A DNA stretch of 64,000 nucleotides from Hymenobacter crusticola (GTDB taxonomy: Bacteria; Bacteroidota; Bacteroidia; Cytophagales; Hymenobacteraceae), in contig NZ_MTSE01000010.1 of NCBI RefSeq assembly GCF_002154225.1, forward strand, positions 1 through 64,000, given 5' to 3'. The translations under genes and the position numbers were made by a program. The notes beneath the pieces were generated by a model. That model did not search any database and was not told the DNA's origin. It was given only the letters and a program-made list of their open reading frames with translations. Below, in pieces: positions 34,441 through 42,466 of the stretch. Numbering within the stretch: position 1 is the stretch's first letter; each line of letters opens with the position of its first letter.

Positions 34441-34824
34441 ATGAAAACGATTTCATCTTTCCTGCTGGCCGCAACCATGTTCTTCACCGTGTCGGCAGCT
34501 CAGGCTCAAGAAGTCGCCAAGACAAAAGCCAAAGGTGGCGCCGAGCAAGTACAGTTCAAAACGTCGGCGGTGTGCGACATGTGCAAAGCCCGCCTAGAGA
34601 AATCGATGGCCTACGAAAAAGGTGTGCAGGCTGCTAACCTCGACGTGCAAAGCAAGCTGCTCACGGTAACCTACCGCCCCGATAAAACCACACCCGAAGC
34701 CCTGCGCACCGCTGTGCAACGCACTGGCTACGACGCCGATGGCCAAACCGCCGACGCGCGCGCCTACGACCGCCTCCCCGATTGCTGCAAGAAAAACAAC
34801 AGCACTCATTCGGATAAACACTAG
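34441..34824 (+). CDS. Secreted heavy-metal-associated (HMA) domain protein
   Basis: This 127-residue protein has a signal peptide (about 1-22, ending AQAQE) and one HMA/CopZ-like domain. The metal site is CDMC (C46, C49) in a ferredoxin-like fold with KGVQAANLDVQSKLLTVTYRP and TPEALRTAVQRTGYDAD. A late DCCKKNN tail adds a further CC pair, and the C-terminus has histidines. The domain binds Cu(I) or similar ions and would act in the periplasm, handing metal to or from the neighbouring TonB receptor. It is 91 nt downstream of that receptor and is followed by a strong terminator, so it closes the module. Confidence 0.85.
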   Translation: MKTISSFLLAATMFFTVSAAQAQEVAKTKAKGGAEQVQFKTSAVCDMCKARLEKSMAYEKGVQAANLDVQSKLLTVTYRPDKTTPEALRTAVQRTGYDADGQTADARAYDRLPDCCKKNNSTHSDKH

Positions 34825-34843
34825 GCGAACAGCACCTAGCAAC

Positions 34844-34883
34844 CACGAAGGCCCCACCCCTAGCTAGGGGTGGGGCCTTCGTG
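34844..34883. terminator. Palindromic terminator after the metal-uptake module
   Basis: A 19-bp perfect inverted repeat, CACGAAGGCCCCACCCCTA with its complement around a central GC, covers 34844-34883. It lies 20 nt after the HMA gene and between it and a converging minus-strand gene. A T-run is short, but the stem is very stable, so it may serve both strands. Confidence 0.7.
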
Positions 34884-34916
34884 ATTATACTCCTAGCCCG
34901 ATCAGTAGCTTGGTCC

Positions 34917-35462
34917 TTACTCGACTGTGAACTCTAGCATCACCTGCACAGATAGGGGCCGGGTGAGGCGCCGGCGGTGGGCGCCAGATATTTCCAGCGT
35001 GAAGCTTTCGGTACGCAGATAATCCAGCAGATTGGGCCGATGAGATACTTCTAGAAGAATGCGCTCGGGCTCCAACTCCTGGTTGGAGAAAGCAGCAATA
35101 GCAACTTTCCGGTTGTTGGCCGACAAAAAGCAGTTGCCGGTAGCTAGGTTGGCAAGGGAAGATGTGGGCCGCCGCCCCTCCTTGTTATGCGGCAGCACGC
35201 ACTCGAGGTACCCGGTGCGCAGGGTGACGATCGTAATGCCCGGCTGCTCCAGCACAGCCAAGCAAGGCAACGAGCCGGGCAGAGTGGTTTCCGATAGATA
35301 AAGCAAATCCATGTCTGGATCGAGCCGCGCGTTTATGGCCTGGGTACTCAGGCCAAAGTTGGTGCGCAACGAGCGGCGCAAGCCTTGGTTATGATCAACA
35401 GTCAGAACAGTGGCAAGGATGATGGGTGGCGGCACTACGGGCACCATAAGCAACGGTTTCAT
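34917..35462 (-). CDS. Uncharacterised protein (181 aa)
   Basis: I do not recognise this protein. It has no signal peptide and begins with a hydrophobic, proline-rich stretch (MKPLLMVPVVPPPIILATVLTVDH). Later parts suggest alternating strands (LLEVSHRPNLLDYLRTESFTLEIS), and the sequence reads like an enzyme-like or binding-domain fold, but no motif stands out. It faces the HMA-domain gene across a palindromic terminator and shares a 254-nt divergent region with the LytTR regulator. The start codon could be further inside. Function unknown. Confidence 0.6.
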   Translation of the reverse strand: MKPLLMVPVVPPPIILATVLTVDHNQGLRRSLRTNFGLSTQAINARLDPDMDLLYLSETTLPGSLPCLAVLEQPGITIVTLRTGYLECVLPHNKEGRRPTSSLANLATGNCFLSANNRKVAIAAFSNQELEPERILLEVSHRPNLLDYLRTESFTLEISGAHRRRLTRPLSVQVMLEFTVE

Positions 35463-35716
35463 ATGCTGGCAAATAGGTAGGTCAGCACCCGATCAGAAGC
35501 CTCCGGGCTTCGTCCGAAGTTGGTCAGTGGCGCTGCATGCAGAACAGGTTACTCCATTAACGAATCTTTGCCCCCTAAGTTGCTTAACGCGAACAACATG
35601 CATCAAAAACATATTACTATCTGCATAAAGCTTGTGTAGGCAGTATTATTGGGCAAAATGTAGCGCGTGTGGGTACGATTGCTTATCATAGCGCTTACTG
35701 GCTACGTACGTCCTTT

Positions 35717-36427
35717 ATGAAAATTACCTGCGCGCTGCTCGATGACGATCCGCTAACCTTGGATTTGCTCAGCAGCTACATTGCTCTAACAAATGTGCTC
35801 GATCTGAAAGCGACCTTCAGTGATCCGCTGGCCGCGCACGCTTTTCTGACGCAGGAGCGCGTGCAGGTTCTTTTCCTTGATGTAGCAATGCCGCAGCTAA
35901 GCGGTCTGGAGCTAGTACGCACTCTGCGCCAACCGCCCCTAGTGGTCCTCCTGACGGCTTATCCGCAATACGCCCTCGAGGCTTTCGATTTGGATGTGGT
36001 TGATTATCTGCTCAAACCCATCACGATGGAGCGCTTTCTGCGGGCCGTCACTAAGGTTAGCGACCTAGCTCGGGGGCAGGAAATAACCGCCGACGATGCC
36101 TTCTTCATCCGGGCTGATGCGCAATACATCCGCCTTTGCTACCATCAGATCCTGTTTATCGAAGCCCTGAAAGACTTCACCAAGCTCCACACCACCGACG
36201 GCCGAACGCATCTAACGCTGGTCAATCTTAAGAACTTAGAAGAACAGCTACCCGCCGCCTTATTCGTGCGCACGCATCGCTCTTACCTTATCAATACCCA
36301 GCACATCGAGGCCATCAATAGCCTAGAAGTACGCCTAGGTGGCTATACGCTACCGCTGGGCCAAACGTACCGGGAGCAGGTAACAGAGCGCCTGGTCAAC
36401 CGTGCGCTTATTCGGCGGCAGCCCTAG
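35717..36427 (+). CDS. LytTR-family response regulator
   Basis: From the ATG at 35717 this is 236 residues (an in-frame GTG at 35669 would add an unlikely tail). The receiver domain begins MKITCALLDDDP and has the phospho-accepting aspartate D55 within VLFLDVAMPQLSG, plus the conserved lysine YLLKPI. The C-terminal half is a LytTR DNA-binding domain (ADAQYIRLCYHQILFIEALKDFTKLHT... and FVRTHRSYLIN). Such regulators control target genes when phosphorylated. The gene converges with the histidine kinase at 36408-37340 and their ends overlap by 20 bp, which makes that kinase the likely partner. It is unusual because LytTR regulators usually pair with the LytS/His_kinase type. Confidence 0.9.
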   Translation: MKITCALLDDDPLTLDLLSSYIALTNVLDLKATFSDPLAAHAFLTQERVQVLFLDVAMPQLSGLELVRTLRQPPLVVLLTAYPQYALEAFDLDVVDYLLKPITMERFLRAVTKVSDLARGQEITADDAFFIRADAQYIRLCYHQILFIEALKDFTKLHTTDGRTHLTLVNLKNLEEQLPAALFVRTHRSYLINTQHIEAINSLEVRLGGYTLPLGQTYREQVTERLVNRALIRRQP

Positions 36428-37340
36428 GGTGGTCTGGTGCTAGCTCGGGGGCATAGTCGGCGACTGTCACAGCCGCCCGCGGAATGGTGAAGCAGAAGGT
36501 GGTACCTAGCGCTGGGGTAGTCTGAAAGCTGAGCTGCCCACCGTTGCGCTCCACAAATTCTTTGCAAAGCCGCAAGCCTAGGCCGGCACCGCGCTCATCA
36601 GCAGTACCGCTGGTACTGTGCACGCTGGTGTCGCTGAAGATACGAGGCTGATCTGCATCAGTGATGCCTACGCCGGTGTCCGTTACCGCTACTTCCCAAA
36701 AGGCCCCTTTCAGCTCGGCCGTAATTCTGACTGTGCCAGCTTCGGGCGTAAACTTAATTGCGTTACTCAGCAGATTACGCAAGACCATCCGGGTCATATC
36801 GGGGTCGGCTAAGCAGGCACACGGCTGGGCTAGCTCATCTCGCAGACTGATTTGTTTGTGCGCTGCTTCCATCTTTACTAAAGCAAGCGTTTCTGCTACC
36901 AAGTCATTCAACACTAGCGTTCTGGGGCGCGGGCGGATATCTTGTACGTGTGCCGCCGACCATTGAAGCAAGCCATCAAGCAGTTGCAGTGTAGTGCCTA
37001 GGGTATGCGTAAGTTGCTCCTTATGCGCCGTTAGTCGTTCGATCGGAATAGTACCTAGGTCGAGCAAGGTGAGCAAGGAGTAGAGCGAACTTAACGGGCT
37101 GCGCACATCGTGCGCCAGAGCACAGAACAGCAGGCTCTTGGTTTCGCTAAGCTTCGCTAGTTCTTCCTGCTGCCGGCGCAACGCAGCTTGTTCGTGCCGC
37201 AGTGCACGGTTCTGTTGACGCTGCCGACGCAATGCCCATGCAAGGACGAGTGCCGCCAGCATCAGTAGCAAATCGCTCATCCCCAACCCACTGCGCATCA
37301 ACGGCCATGGAGTCATTTGGAAGAGCGAAACGAGTAGCAT
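36408..37340 (-). CDS. Membrane-bound HisKA sensor histidine kinase, downstream of crtW
   Basis: This 310-residue kinase has one N-terminal membrane helix (about 20-37), then a short coiled coil and the HisKA domain with H77 in ALAHDVRSPL. The ATPase domain shows the N-box NLLSNAIKFTPE, G1 DTGVGI and G2 GAGLGL. There is no obvious periplasmic or PAS sensor, so its signal is unknown, and it may act through its membrane helix. The start codon is 3 nt after the crtW stop, so it is likely cotranscribed with the carotenoid ketolase. Its end overlaps the convergent LytTR regulator. Confidence 0.85.
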   Translation of the reverse strand: MLLVSLFQMTPWPLMRSGLGMSDLLLMLAALVLAWALRRQRQQNRALRHEQAALRRQQEELAKLSETKSLLFCALAHDVRSPLSSLYSLLTLLDLGTIPIERLTAHKEQLTHTLGTTLQLLDGLLQWSAAHVQDIRPRPRTLVLNDLVAETLALVKMEAAHKQISLRDELAQPCACLADPDMTRMVLRNLLSNAIKFTPEAGTVRITAELKGAFWEVAVTDTGVGITDADQPRIFSDTSVHSTSGTADERGAGLGLRLCKEFVERNGGQLSFQTTPALGTTFCFTIPRAAVTVADYAPELAPDHPRAAAE

Positions 37341-37343
37341 AGG

Positions 37344-38072
37344 CTATTTAGTTTGCCAGAGCCGCCACCAAGGAAGGTAGGGCTGATCGTGGTGCTCGTA
37401 ATGATACCCAAAAAAGTAACAGCTCAAAAAAGCCCACAGGTGGTGCCGCAATTGCGTACGCGATTTATGCGGATTATCGGGCGCGTGCTCGCCACGGTGG
37501 GGCAGGTAGGTACCAAAGAAAAACAACTGCACCGTAGCTAGCACCGCAGGTATCATCCAGAAAGCAATAACATTTGCCATCGGAAAAAATAGCTTCAGCA
37601 CGTTGTAGGTAATGGCCATGAGCACTACTTGCCACCAGGTCACGTAGTTCCAGGCAAATCGTACCAGCCACGGCAAAAACCCAGGATGCTTGCCGTCGTG
37701 GAAATCAGGGTCCTCTTCGGTAGCGACGTGGCGGTGGTGCTGGTGGTGCTTAGGCAGCATTCTAGGAAACCAATTGTAGGCAAACAGCAGCGCTGTAATG
37801 GTTCCGATGGTGTTATTCACACGCTTGTTGCTACTTACCACCCCATGCATTGCATCGTGGGCAGTGATGAACAGGCCAGTGTACAGGTGCGTTTGCACCA
37901 AAGCTAGCAAATAGGGCCAGGGCGTTGCCCAATCGGGTTGGTAGGAAGCGAGCAGAAACGAGAGCAATGTTGCCCACAGCCCAAGAACCAGCACCGCCAC
38001 GCCCACTCCTTTCCCCTTGAGGGGCTCAGGCTTCACGCGTTGGGCGGTTGTGGTAGGCTGGGTGGCTAGCAT
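37344..38072 (-). CDS. crtW: Beta-carotene ketolase CrtW
   Basis: This 242-residue membrane di-iron enzyme introduces 4-keto groups into beta-ionone rings, giving canthaxanthin or, with CrtZ, astaxanthin-like products. The histidine boxes HDAMHG (about 73-78), HHQHHRH (about 108-114) and YHYEHHDQPYLPWWRL at the end, plus FFGTYLPHRGEH, match CrtW rather than CrtZ or ordinary fatty acid desaturases. Four to five hydrophobic segments are visible. It lies downstream of ispH (43 nt) and is followed after 3 nt by a histidine kinase gene. An alternative reading, a generic fatty acid desaturase, is much less likely given the neighbours. Confidence 0.88.
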   Translation of the reverse strand: MLATQPTTTAQRVKPEPLKGKGVGVAVLVLGLWATLLSFLLASYQPDWATPWPYLLALVQTHLYTGLFITAHDAMHGVVSSNKRVNNTIGTITALLFAYNWFPRMLPKHHQHHRHVATEEDPDFHDGKHPGFLPWLVRFAWNYVTWWQVVLMAITYNVLKLFFPMANVIAFWMIPAVLATVQLFFFGTYLPHRGEHAPDNPHKSRTQLRHHLWAFLSCYFFGYHYEHHDQPYLPWWRLWQTK

Positions 38073-38115
38073 TAGTCAGAGCAAGGATTCCTGTAGTAAC
38101 AAACAAGATACGCCG

Positions 38116-38964
38116 CTACAGCTGTAGCAGGGCATCGCGCACGTTTTCCATAAGCCACATGGGCGTACTAGTGGCTCCGCAGATGCCCACCGATTGGCCG
38201 GGCTGAAACCACTCGGTCTGAATCTCATCTACCTTGGAGATAAAGTGCGTGTTTGGATTAGTGTCTTTGCACACTTGGTAGAGCACTTTCCCGTTGCTAC
38301 TTTTTGTGCCAGACACAAACACCACCTGATCGAACTGCGCCGAAAAGCGCCGCAGGTCTTTGTCGCGGTTGCTTACTTGGCGGCAGATGGTATCGTTGGC
38401 TGCTACGGAGTAGCCACGTTGTTCCAGCTCGTCCTTGATGCGGTAAAAGGAGTCGGTACTTTTCGTCGTTTGGCTGTAGAGCGTTACGTTGCTAGGTAAC
38501 TCGTGGCGCAATAGCTCATCTAAGTTCTCAAACACCACCGCGTTGCCGCTCGTCTGCCCAAGTAAGCCGCGCACTTCGGCGTGGCCATGCTTGCCATAGA
38601 TAAAGATCTGCTCTTTTTTGTCGTAGCTGGTCTTGATCCGGTTTTGCAGCTTTAGCACCACCGGGCACGACGCATCAATGAGCGTCAGATTGTTCTCCAG
38701 CGCTGTTTGATAGGTGCTAGGTGGCTCCCCATGGGCCCGGATCAGTACGGCTTCGTTGCGCAGTTGCGCAAACGTGTCATAATCGATGATACGCAGGCCT
38801 TGCTTCTCAAGACGCTCTACTTCTTCATCATTGTGTACGATATCGCCAAGGCAGTATAAATAGCCCTGTTCTTGCAGAATATCTTCGGCCATCTGAATGG
38901 CATAAATGACGCCGAAGCAGAAGCCGGAATTGGGGTCGATACGGACGCTCAGTTGGTGCGGCAT
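38116..38964 (-). CDS. ispH: 4-hydroxy-3-methylbut-2-enyl diphosphate reductase (IspH)
   Basis: This iron-sulfur enzyme makes IPP and DMAPP in the last step of the MEP pathway. It is 282 residues. The three cysteine ligands of the [4Fe-4S] cluster are visible: SGFCFGV (about C16), DASCPVV (about C96) and ICGATSTP near the end. Active-site histidines lie in IRAHGEPP and YGKHGHAEV. It sits inside the carotenoid cluster, where it would raise the isoprenoid supply for CrtB. A -7-like sequence (TAGGTTTTG) just upstream may be its promoter, but the spacing is imperfect. Confidence 0.95.
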   Translation of the reverse strand: MPHQLSVRIDPNSGFCFGVIYAIQMAEDILQEQGYLYCLGDIVHNDEEVERLEKQGLRIIDYDTFAQLRNEAVLIRAHGEPPSTYQTALENNLTLIDASCPVVLKLQNRIKTSYDKKEQIFIYGKHGHAEVRGLLGQTSGNAVVFENLDELLRHELPSNVTLYSQTTKSTDSFYRIKDELEQRGYSVAANDTICRQVSNRDKDLRRFSAQFDQVVFVSGTKSSNGKVLYQVCKDTNPNTHFISKVDEIQTEWFQPGQSVGICGATSTPMWLMENVRDALLQL

Positions 38965-39200
38965 AGCTTCCTAACCGCAAAACCTAGCAGAAGGTTGTGG
39001 GTGTTAGGCTAGAAGTGATAAGTTTATACACGAGCTAGCTAAAGTCCAGCTTAGGCATCGTTAAAAACGCTCAAATCAACTGCTAACGTCTCCCTGCCAC
39101 CGCGCTTTTACCGGCCAGTTTTACACTGGCAAAGCCAAACAGTTAAGCCGCTGACAGAGGATATATAACCTCGTCGGCTGCACCCTACACCCTAGCTTGT

Positions 39201-39779
39201 TTAATGTTTGATGTTATCCAGTTTCTGAGCTTCCTCAGGGCTTATTTTCCCGTGCGTCCGCAAGTACGTGCGGATGGTCGCGAAGCCGTCGGCATCTAGG
39301 CCAGAGCTAGGATGGTTTAGGACGCTGGTGAGCATGACGTGCCGATCTTCATCGATGTGGGTGCTCAGGCCCAAAAAGCTCGGCAGGTTGGTTTCCACGC
39401 TGAAGCGTAGGAAGCGAATTTCGGCGCTTTTCGGGTTCAGCGCTACAGCTTGCTCGAAGGTCTGGGTAGCGGCTTGCACATAACGAAGCTTGTCGAGCAA
39501 GGAGGCATCGCGGGCTTTGATGGCTTCGGCGGCGCCTTTGTACCCTAGCACCACCGGGTCGCGCTGGTCGTAGCCAGCCATGAGCTGGTAGAATTTCTCG
39601 CCGGCTACCTTGTCGGCGGCTGCCTGTTGGTAATGCTGCCGAAGCGCGGCAAGGTGATAGGGCGAAGAAGCAACCACAGGGTTAGAAAGACAAACAGGAG
39701 TACTGAGAAAAGGGGCGGGCAAGCTAGGTGCTCGAAAAGAGCAAAGGAGGAGCGCAATAGGAACAGATAGCAGCTTCAC
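39201..39779 (-). CDS. Secreted protein of unknown function in the carotenoid cluster
   Basis: This 192-residue protein has a signal peptide (about 1-22) and a helical body resembling a tetratricopeptide-like fold (AATQTFEQAVALNPKSAEIRFLRFSVETNLPSFLGLS). It starts 18 nt after the crtB stop on the same strand and precedes ispH, so it is likely cotranscribed with crtB. I recall similar unnamed genes next to crtB/crtZ in flavobacterial clusters, but its function is not established. It is probably not an enzyme of the pathway itself, because no metal or nucleotide motif is seen. Confidence 0.75.
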   Translation of the reverse strand: MKLLSVPIALLLCSFRAPSLPAPFLSTPVCLSNPVVASSPYHLAALRQHYQQAAADKVAGEKFYQLMAGYDQRDPVVLGYKGAAEAIKARDASLLDKLRYVQAATQTFEQAVALNPKSAEIRFLRFSVETNLPSFLGLSTHIDEDRHVMLTSVLNHPSSGLDADGFATIRTYLRTHGKISPEEAQKLDNIKH

Positions 39780-39797
39780 GCGGTAGCAGTTTCGTTG

Positions 39798-40640
39798 TCA
39801 GATGGCCCGTAGGCGATACCGAAAGTACGAACCCATGAGCAATAACAGCTTCGTATTGTCGGGTACGCGCACCCGTTCTCCCAAAATTCGGGCCGCGGGC
39901 AGCTGTCGTATTTTGTGAAAAAGCTTCAAATAATACACGTAGGCGAGGTAAACGCCCAAGCGGGCGGCGCGCGGCAGCTGTATGATGCCCGCATAAGCCG
40001 CGTCGAAATCGGCCCGGATATCGGCTTCGATTTCACGCTTAACGACGTCGTCAAACCGTTCGTACGCGACACCGGGGAAGTAAACTCGACCCCGCTCTTC
40101 GTAATCGGAGCGAATGTCGCGCAGGAAGTTCACCTTTTGAAACGCCGACCCTAGCCGCCGCGCCGGCTCGCGCAAACGCTCAAACATGGCCTGGTCGCCC
40201 TCGCAGAAGATGCGCAGACACATAAGGCCTACTACTTCCGCCGAGCCATAAATATATTCCTCGTACAGCGACTGGTTGTAGTGGTTGTCTTCCAGGTCCA
40301 TCTCCATGCTTCGCAAAAAAGCATCAATGAATTCCCGATCGATGCCATAGCGGTGCACCATCAGCTGAAACGCGTGCAGTACCGGGCTCAAGCTAAAGCG
40401 CATGGCCAGCGCTTCATCAGTTTGCCGCTTGAAGTCGGCGAACAAGGCGGCCTTATCATGGTCGTGAAAGGTATCCACGATTTCGTCGGCCCAGCGTACA
40501 AAGCCATAAACCGCGTACACCGGTAGGTGAAAGCGCCGATCGAGCGTCCGGATGCCCAAGGTAAACGACGTGCTATAGCGGGCAGTAATCAGCTTGCTGC
40601 ACGCTAGGCTGGTGTCATTAAAGAGGGCAACGTGGTCCAC
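39798..40640 (-). CDS. crtB: Phytoene synthase CrtB
   Basis: This 280-residue squalene/phytoene synthase-family enzyme joins two geranylgeranyl diphosphates into phytoene, the first carotenoid step. The two aspartate-rich motifs are DEIVDTF (about 52-58) and DIRSDYEERGRVYFP (about 175-189), where metal and diphosphate bind. Its N-terminal YSTSFTLG pattern and length fit the family. It follows crtI (91 nt gap) in the same direction and is followed by the uncharacterised secreted protein and ispH. Confidence 0.92.
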   Translation of the reverse strand: MDHVALFNDTSLACSKLITARYSTSFTLGIRTLDRRFHLPVYAVYGFVRWADEIVDTFHDHDKAALFADFKRQTDEALAMRFSLSPVLHAFQLMVHRYGIDREFIDAFLRSMEMDLEDNHYNQSLYEEYIYGSAEVVGLMCLRIFCEGDQAMFERLREPARRLGSAFQKVNFLRDIRSDYEERGRVYFPGVAYERFDDVVKREIEADIRADFDAAYAGIIQLPRAARLGVYLAYVYYLKLFHKIRQLPAARILGERVRVPDNTKLLLLMGSYFRYRLRAI

Positions 40641-40731
40641 GGAAGTGTTGGGTGTTGAGGTCTGAATGGTGAATTACCTAGTAAATTCTCGAGTTCGTTA
40701 ATACGAAGAAGCGGCTACCCTAGGTTCGCGA

Positions 40732-42222
40732 CTAACGTACACTGTACTCCTTTTCTACTTCTTTCGCTACCACTTGCCCAGAGATAAGCGAGGGCGGCAC
40801 GCCAGGACCCGGCACAGTAAGCTGGCCCGTAAAGTAAAGATTCTTCACCTTATTGCTTTTGAGCGCGGGCTTCAGGATGGCCGTTTGTCGGAGCGTGTTA
40901 GCTAGCCCGTAGGCGTTGCCTTTGTAGCTGTGATAATCGGCAATGAAGTCCTGGTGAGCGTAGCTGCGCTTAAATACCACCGCGTCGCGGATACTCTGCC
41001 CGCAATGCTTCTCCAGCCGGTCCATCAGCAAATGGTAATAACGCTCCCGCGTCTCTTCCGTGTCTGGCAAGCCAGGAGCCACGGGCATAAGCAGGAAGAG
41101 ATTTTCGCAACCGTCGGGAGCTACGCTCGGGTCCGTTTTGGAAGGTGCCGACGCGTAAAACAACGGTTTGCTCGGCCACTGTGGCGCTTCGTAGATCTCG
41201 CGGGCATGCCCTTCGAAATCTTCGTCGAAAAATAAGTTGTGATGCTCCAGCCGGTCGAGCCGCTTGTTGATACCTAGGTAGAAAAGCAGCGACGACGGTG
41301 CCATCGTCCGCGAATTCCAGTAGGCTTCATCGTAATGGCGGTACTCGGGGCGGAGCAGCTGCTGCTCGGCGTGGTGGTAGTCAGCACCCGCCACTATGAT
41401 GTCGGCGGGGCGGAAGCCAGCCGCCGTTAGCACGCCCGTCGCGTGGCCATTTTCCACCTTAATTTCTTGCACCTCCTGGTTGTACTCCAGTGCTACACCT
41501 TGCTCGCGGGCTAGCTTTACCATCCCCTCTACAATCTTGTGCATGCCGCCCATGGGGTACCATGTCCCAAGAGCTAGGTCGGCGTAGTTCATGAGCGAGT
41601 ACAGGGCCGGCGTGTTTTGGGGCGTAGCGCCCAAAAACAGCACTGGGAACTCCATTAGCTTGATAAGCTTTTCGTGCTTGAAAAACTTACGTACGTGCTT
41701 GCTCATACTCTGTAGCACATCGAGGCGCATAGCATCCACCAGCAGGCGCGGATCGGCAAACTCCAGCAATGACCGCCCCGGCATGTGCACAAACTTATTG
41801 ATGCCAACTTCATATTTGTAGGCCGCTTGCCGCAGAAATTCGTCGAGCCGAGTAGCGCTGCCGGGCTCAATGCGTTCAAACAACTGACGTAGCGCCGGCA
41901 TTTGGGCTGGGATATTCACGCAATCGTTACCAGCAAACACAACCTGGTAGGAAGGGTCAAGGCGCACCAAGTCGTAATAGTCGGCTACGCGGTGCCCGAA
42001 CCGGCTGAAGTACTGCTCAAACACATCGGGCATCCAGTACCAGCTGGGCCCCATATCGTAGGTAAAACCCTCAGCCTGGAACATCCGGGCCCGACCGCCA
42101 GGCCCACTATTTTTTTCTAGAACTGTAACGCGGTAGCCTCGTTGGGCTAGGGTGGTTGCGGCGGCCAGACCAGCAAAGCCAGATCCAATAACAAGAACTT
42201 GTTTGGGTTGTGAGGAGCTCAA
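40732..42222 (-). CDS. crtI: Phytoene desaturase CrtI
   Basis: This flavoprotein desaturates phytoene in four steps to lycopene. From a TTG at 42222 it is 496 residues, starting LSSSQPKQVLVIGSGFAGLAAATTLAQRG, with the FAD-binding GxGxxG region right at the N-terminus, as is usual. An upstream GTG at 42282 would give 516 residues with a 20-residue tail (MQNKVRLGFVACNHLIYSSR) not typical of the family; the true start is not settled. The C-terminal carotenoid oxidoreductase signature LYFTGQLTVPGPGVPPSLISG is intact. It is the first gene of the crtI-crtB group. Confidence 0.92.
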   Translation of the reverse strand: MSSSQPKQVLVIGSGFAGLAAATTLAQRGYRVTVLEKNSGPGGRARMFQAEGFTYDMGPSWYWMPDVFEQYFSRFGHRVADYYDLVRLDPSYQVVFAGNDCVNIPAQMPALRQLFERIEPGSATRLDEFLRQAAYKYEVGINKFVHMPGRSLLEFADPRLLVDAMRLDVLQSMSKHVRKFFKHEKLIKLMEFPVLFLGATPQNTPALYSLMNYADLALGTWYPMGGMHKIVEGMVKLAREQGVALEYNQEVQEIKVENGHATGVLTAAGFRPADIIVAGADYHHAEQQLLRPEYRHYDEAYWNSRTMAPSSLLFYLGINKRLDRLEHHNLFFDEDFEGHAREIYEAPQWPSKPLFYASAPSKTDPSVAPDGCENLFLLMPVAPGLPDTEETRERYYHLLMDRLEKHCGQSIRDAVVFKRSYAHQDFIADYHSYKGNAYGLANTLRQTAILKPALKSNKVKNLYFTGQLTVPGPGVPPSLISGQVVAKEVEKEYSVR

Positions 42223-42327
42223 GCGCGAAGAATAAATGAGGTGGTTGCAAGCTACAAAGCCGAGCCTTACTTTGTTTTGCACACCTAGGTCTGTTGCAAA
42301 GCACTTAGGTACTCTGCGAAAACAAAG

Positions 42328-42370
42328 CAGCTCGCATCAGCTTGGTCTTATACCAAGTTGATGCGAGCTG
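42328..42370 (-). terminator. Terminator of the ECF sigma factor gene
   Basis: Long stem CAGCTCGCATCA (42328-42339) with TGATGCGAGCTG (42359-42370), extended inside by CTTGGT/ACCAAG. It lies about 100 nt after the sigma gene and before crtI. Confidence 0.65.
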
Positions 42371-42466
42371 TGAAAAAACAACGGACCGCAAGCGACGGGG
42401 CTTAAAGCCAATGTCACCTACGGCCCGCGATACGCCCAGGCGGCAGTTGTACTCTCTCCCTATTCC

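Noticed and set aside
39111..39180. Hairpins between the unnamed crt-locus gene and ispH as a terminator
   Set aside because: Two small inverted repeats exist, but with no T-run and imperfect stems. Cotranscription with ispH cannot be ruled out.
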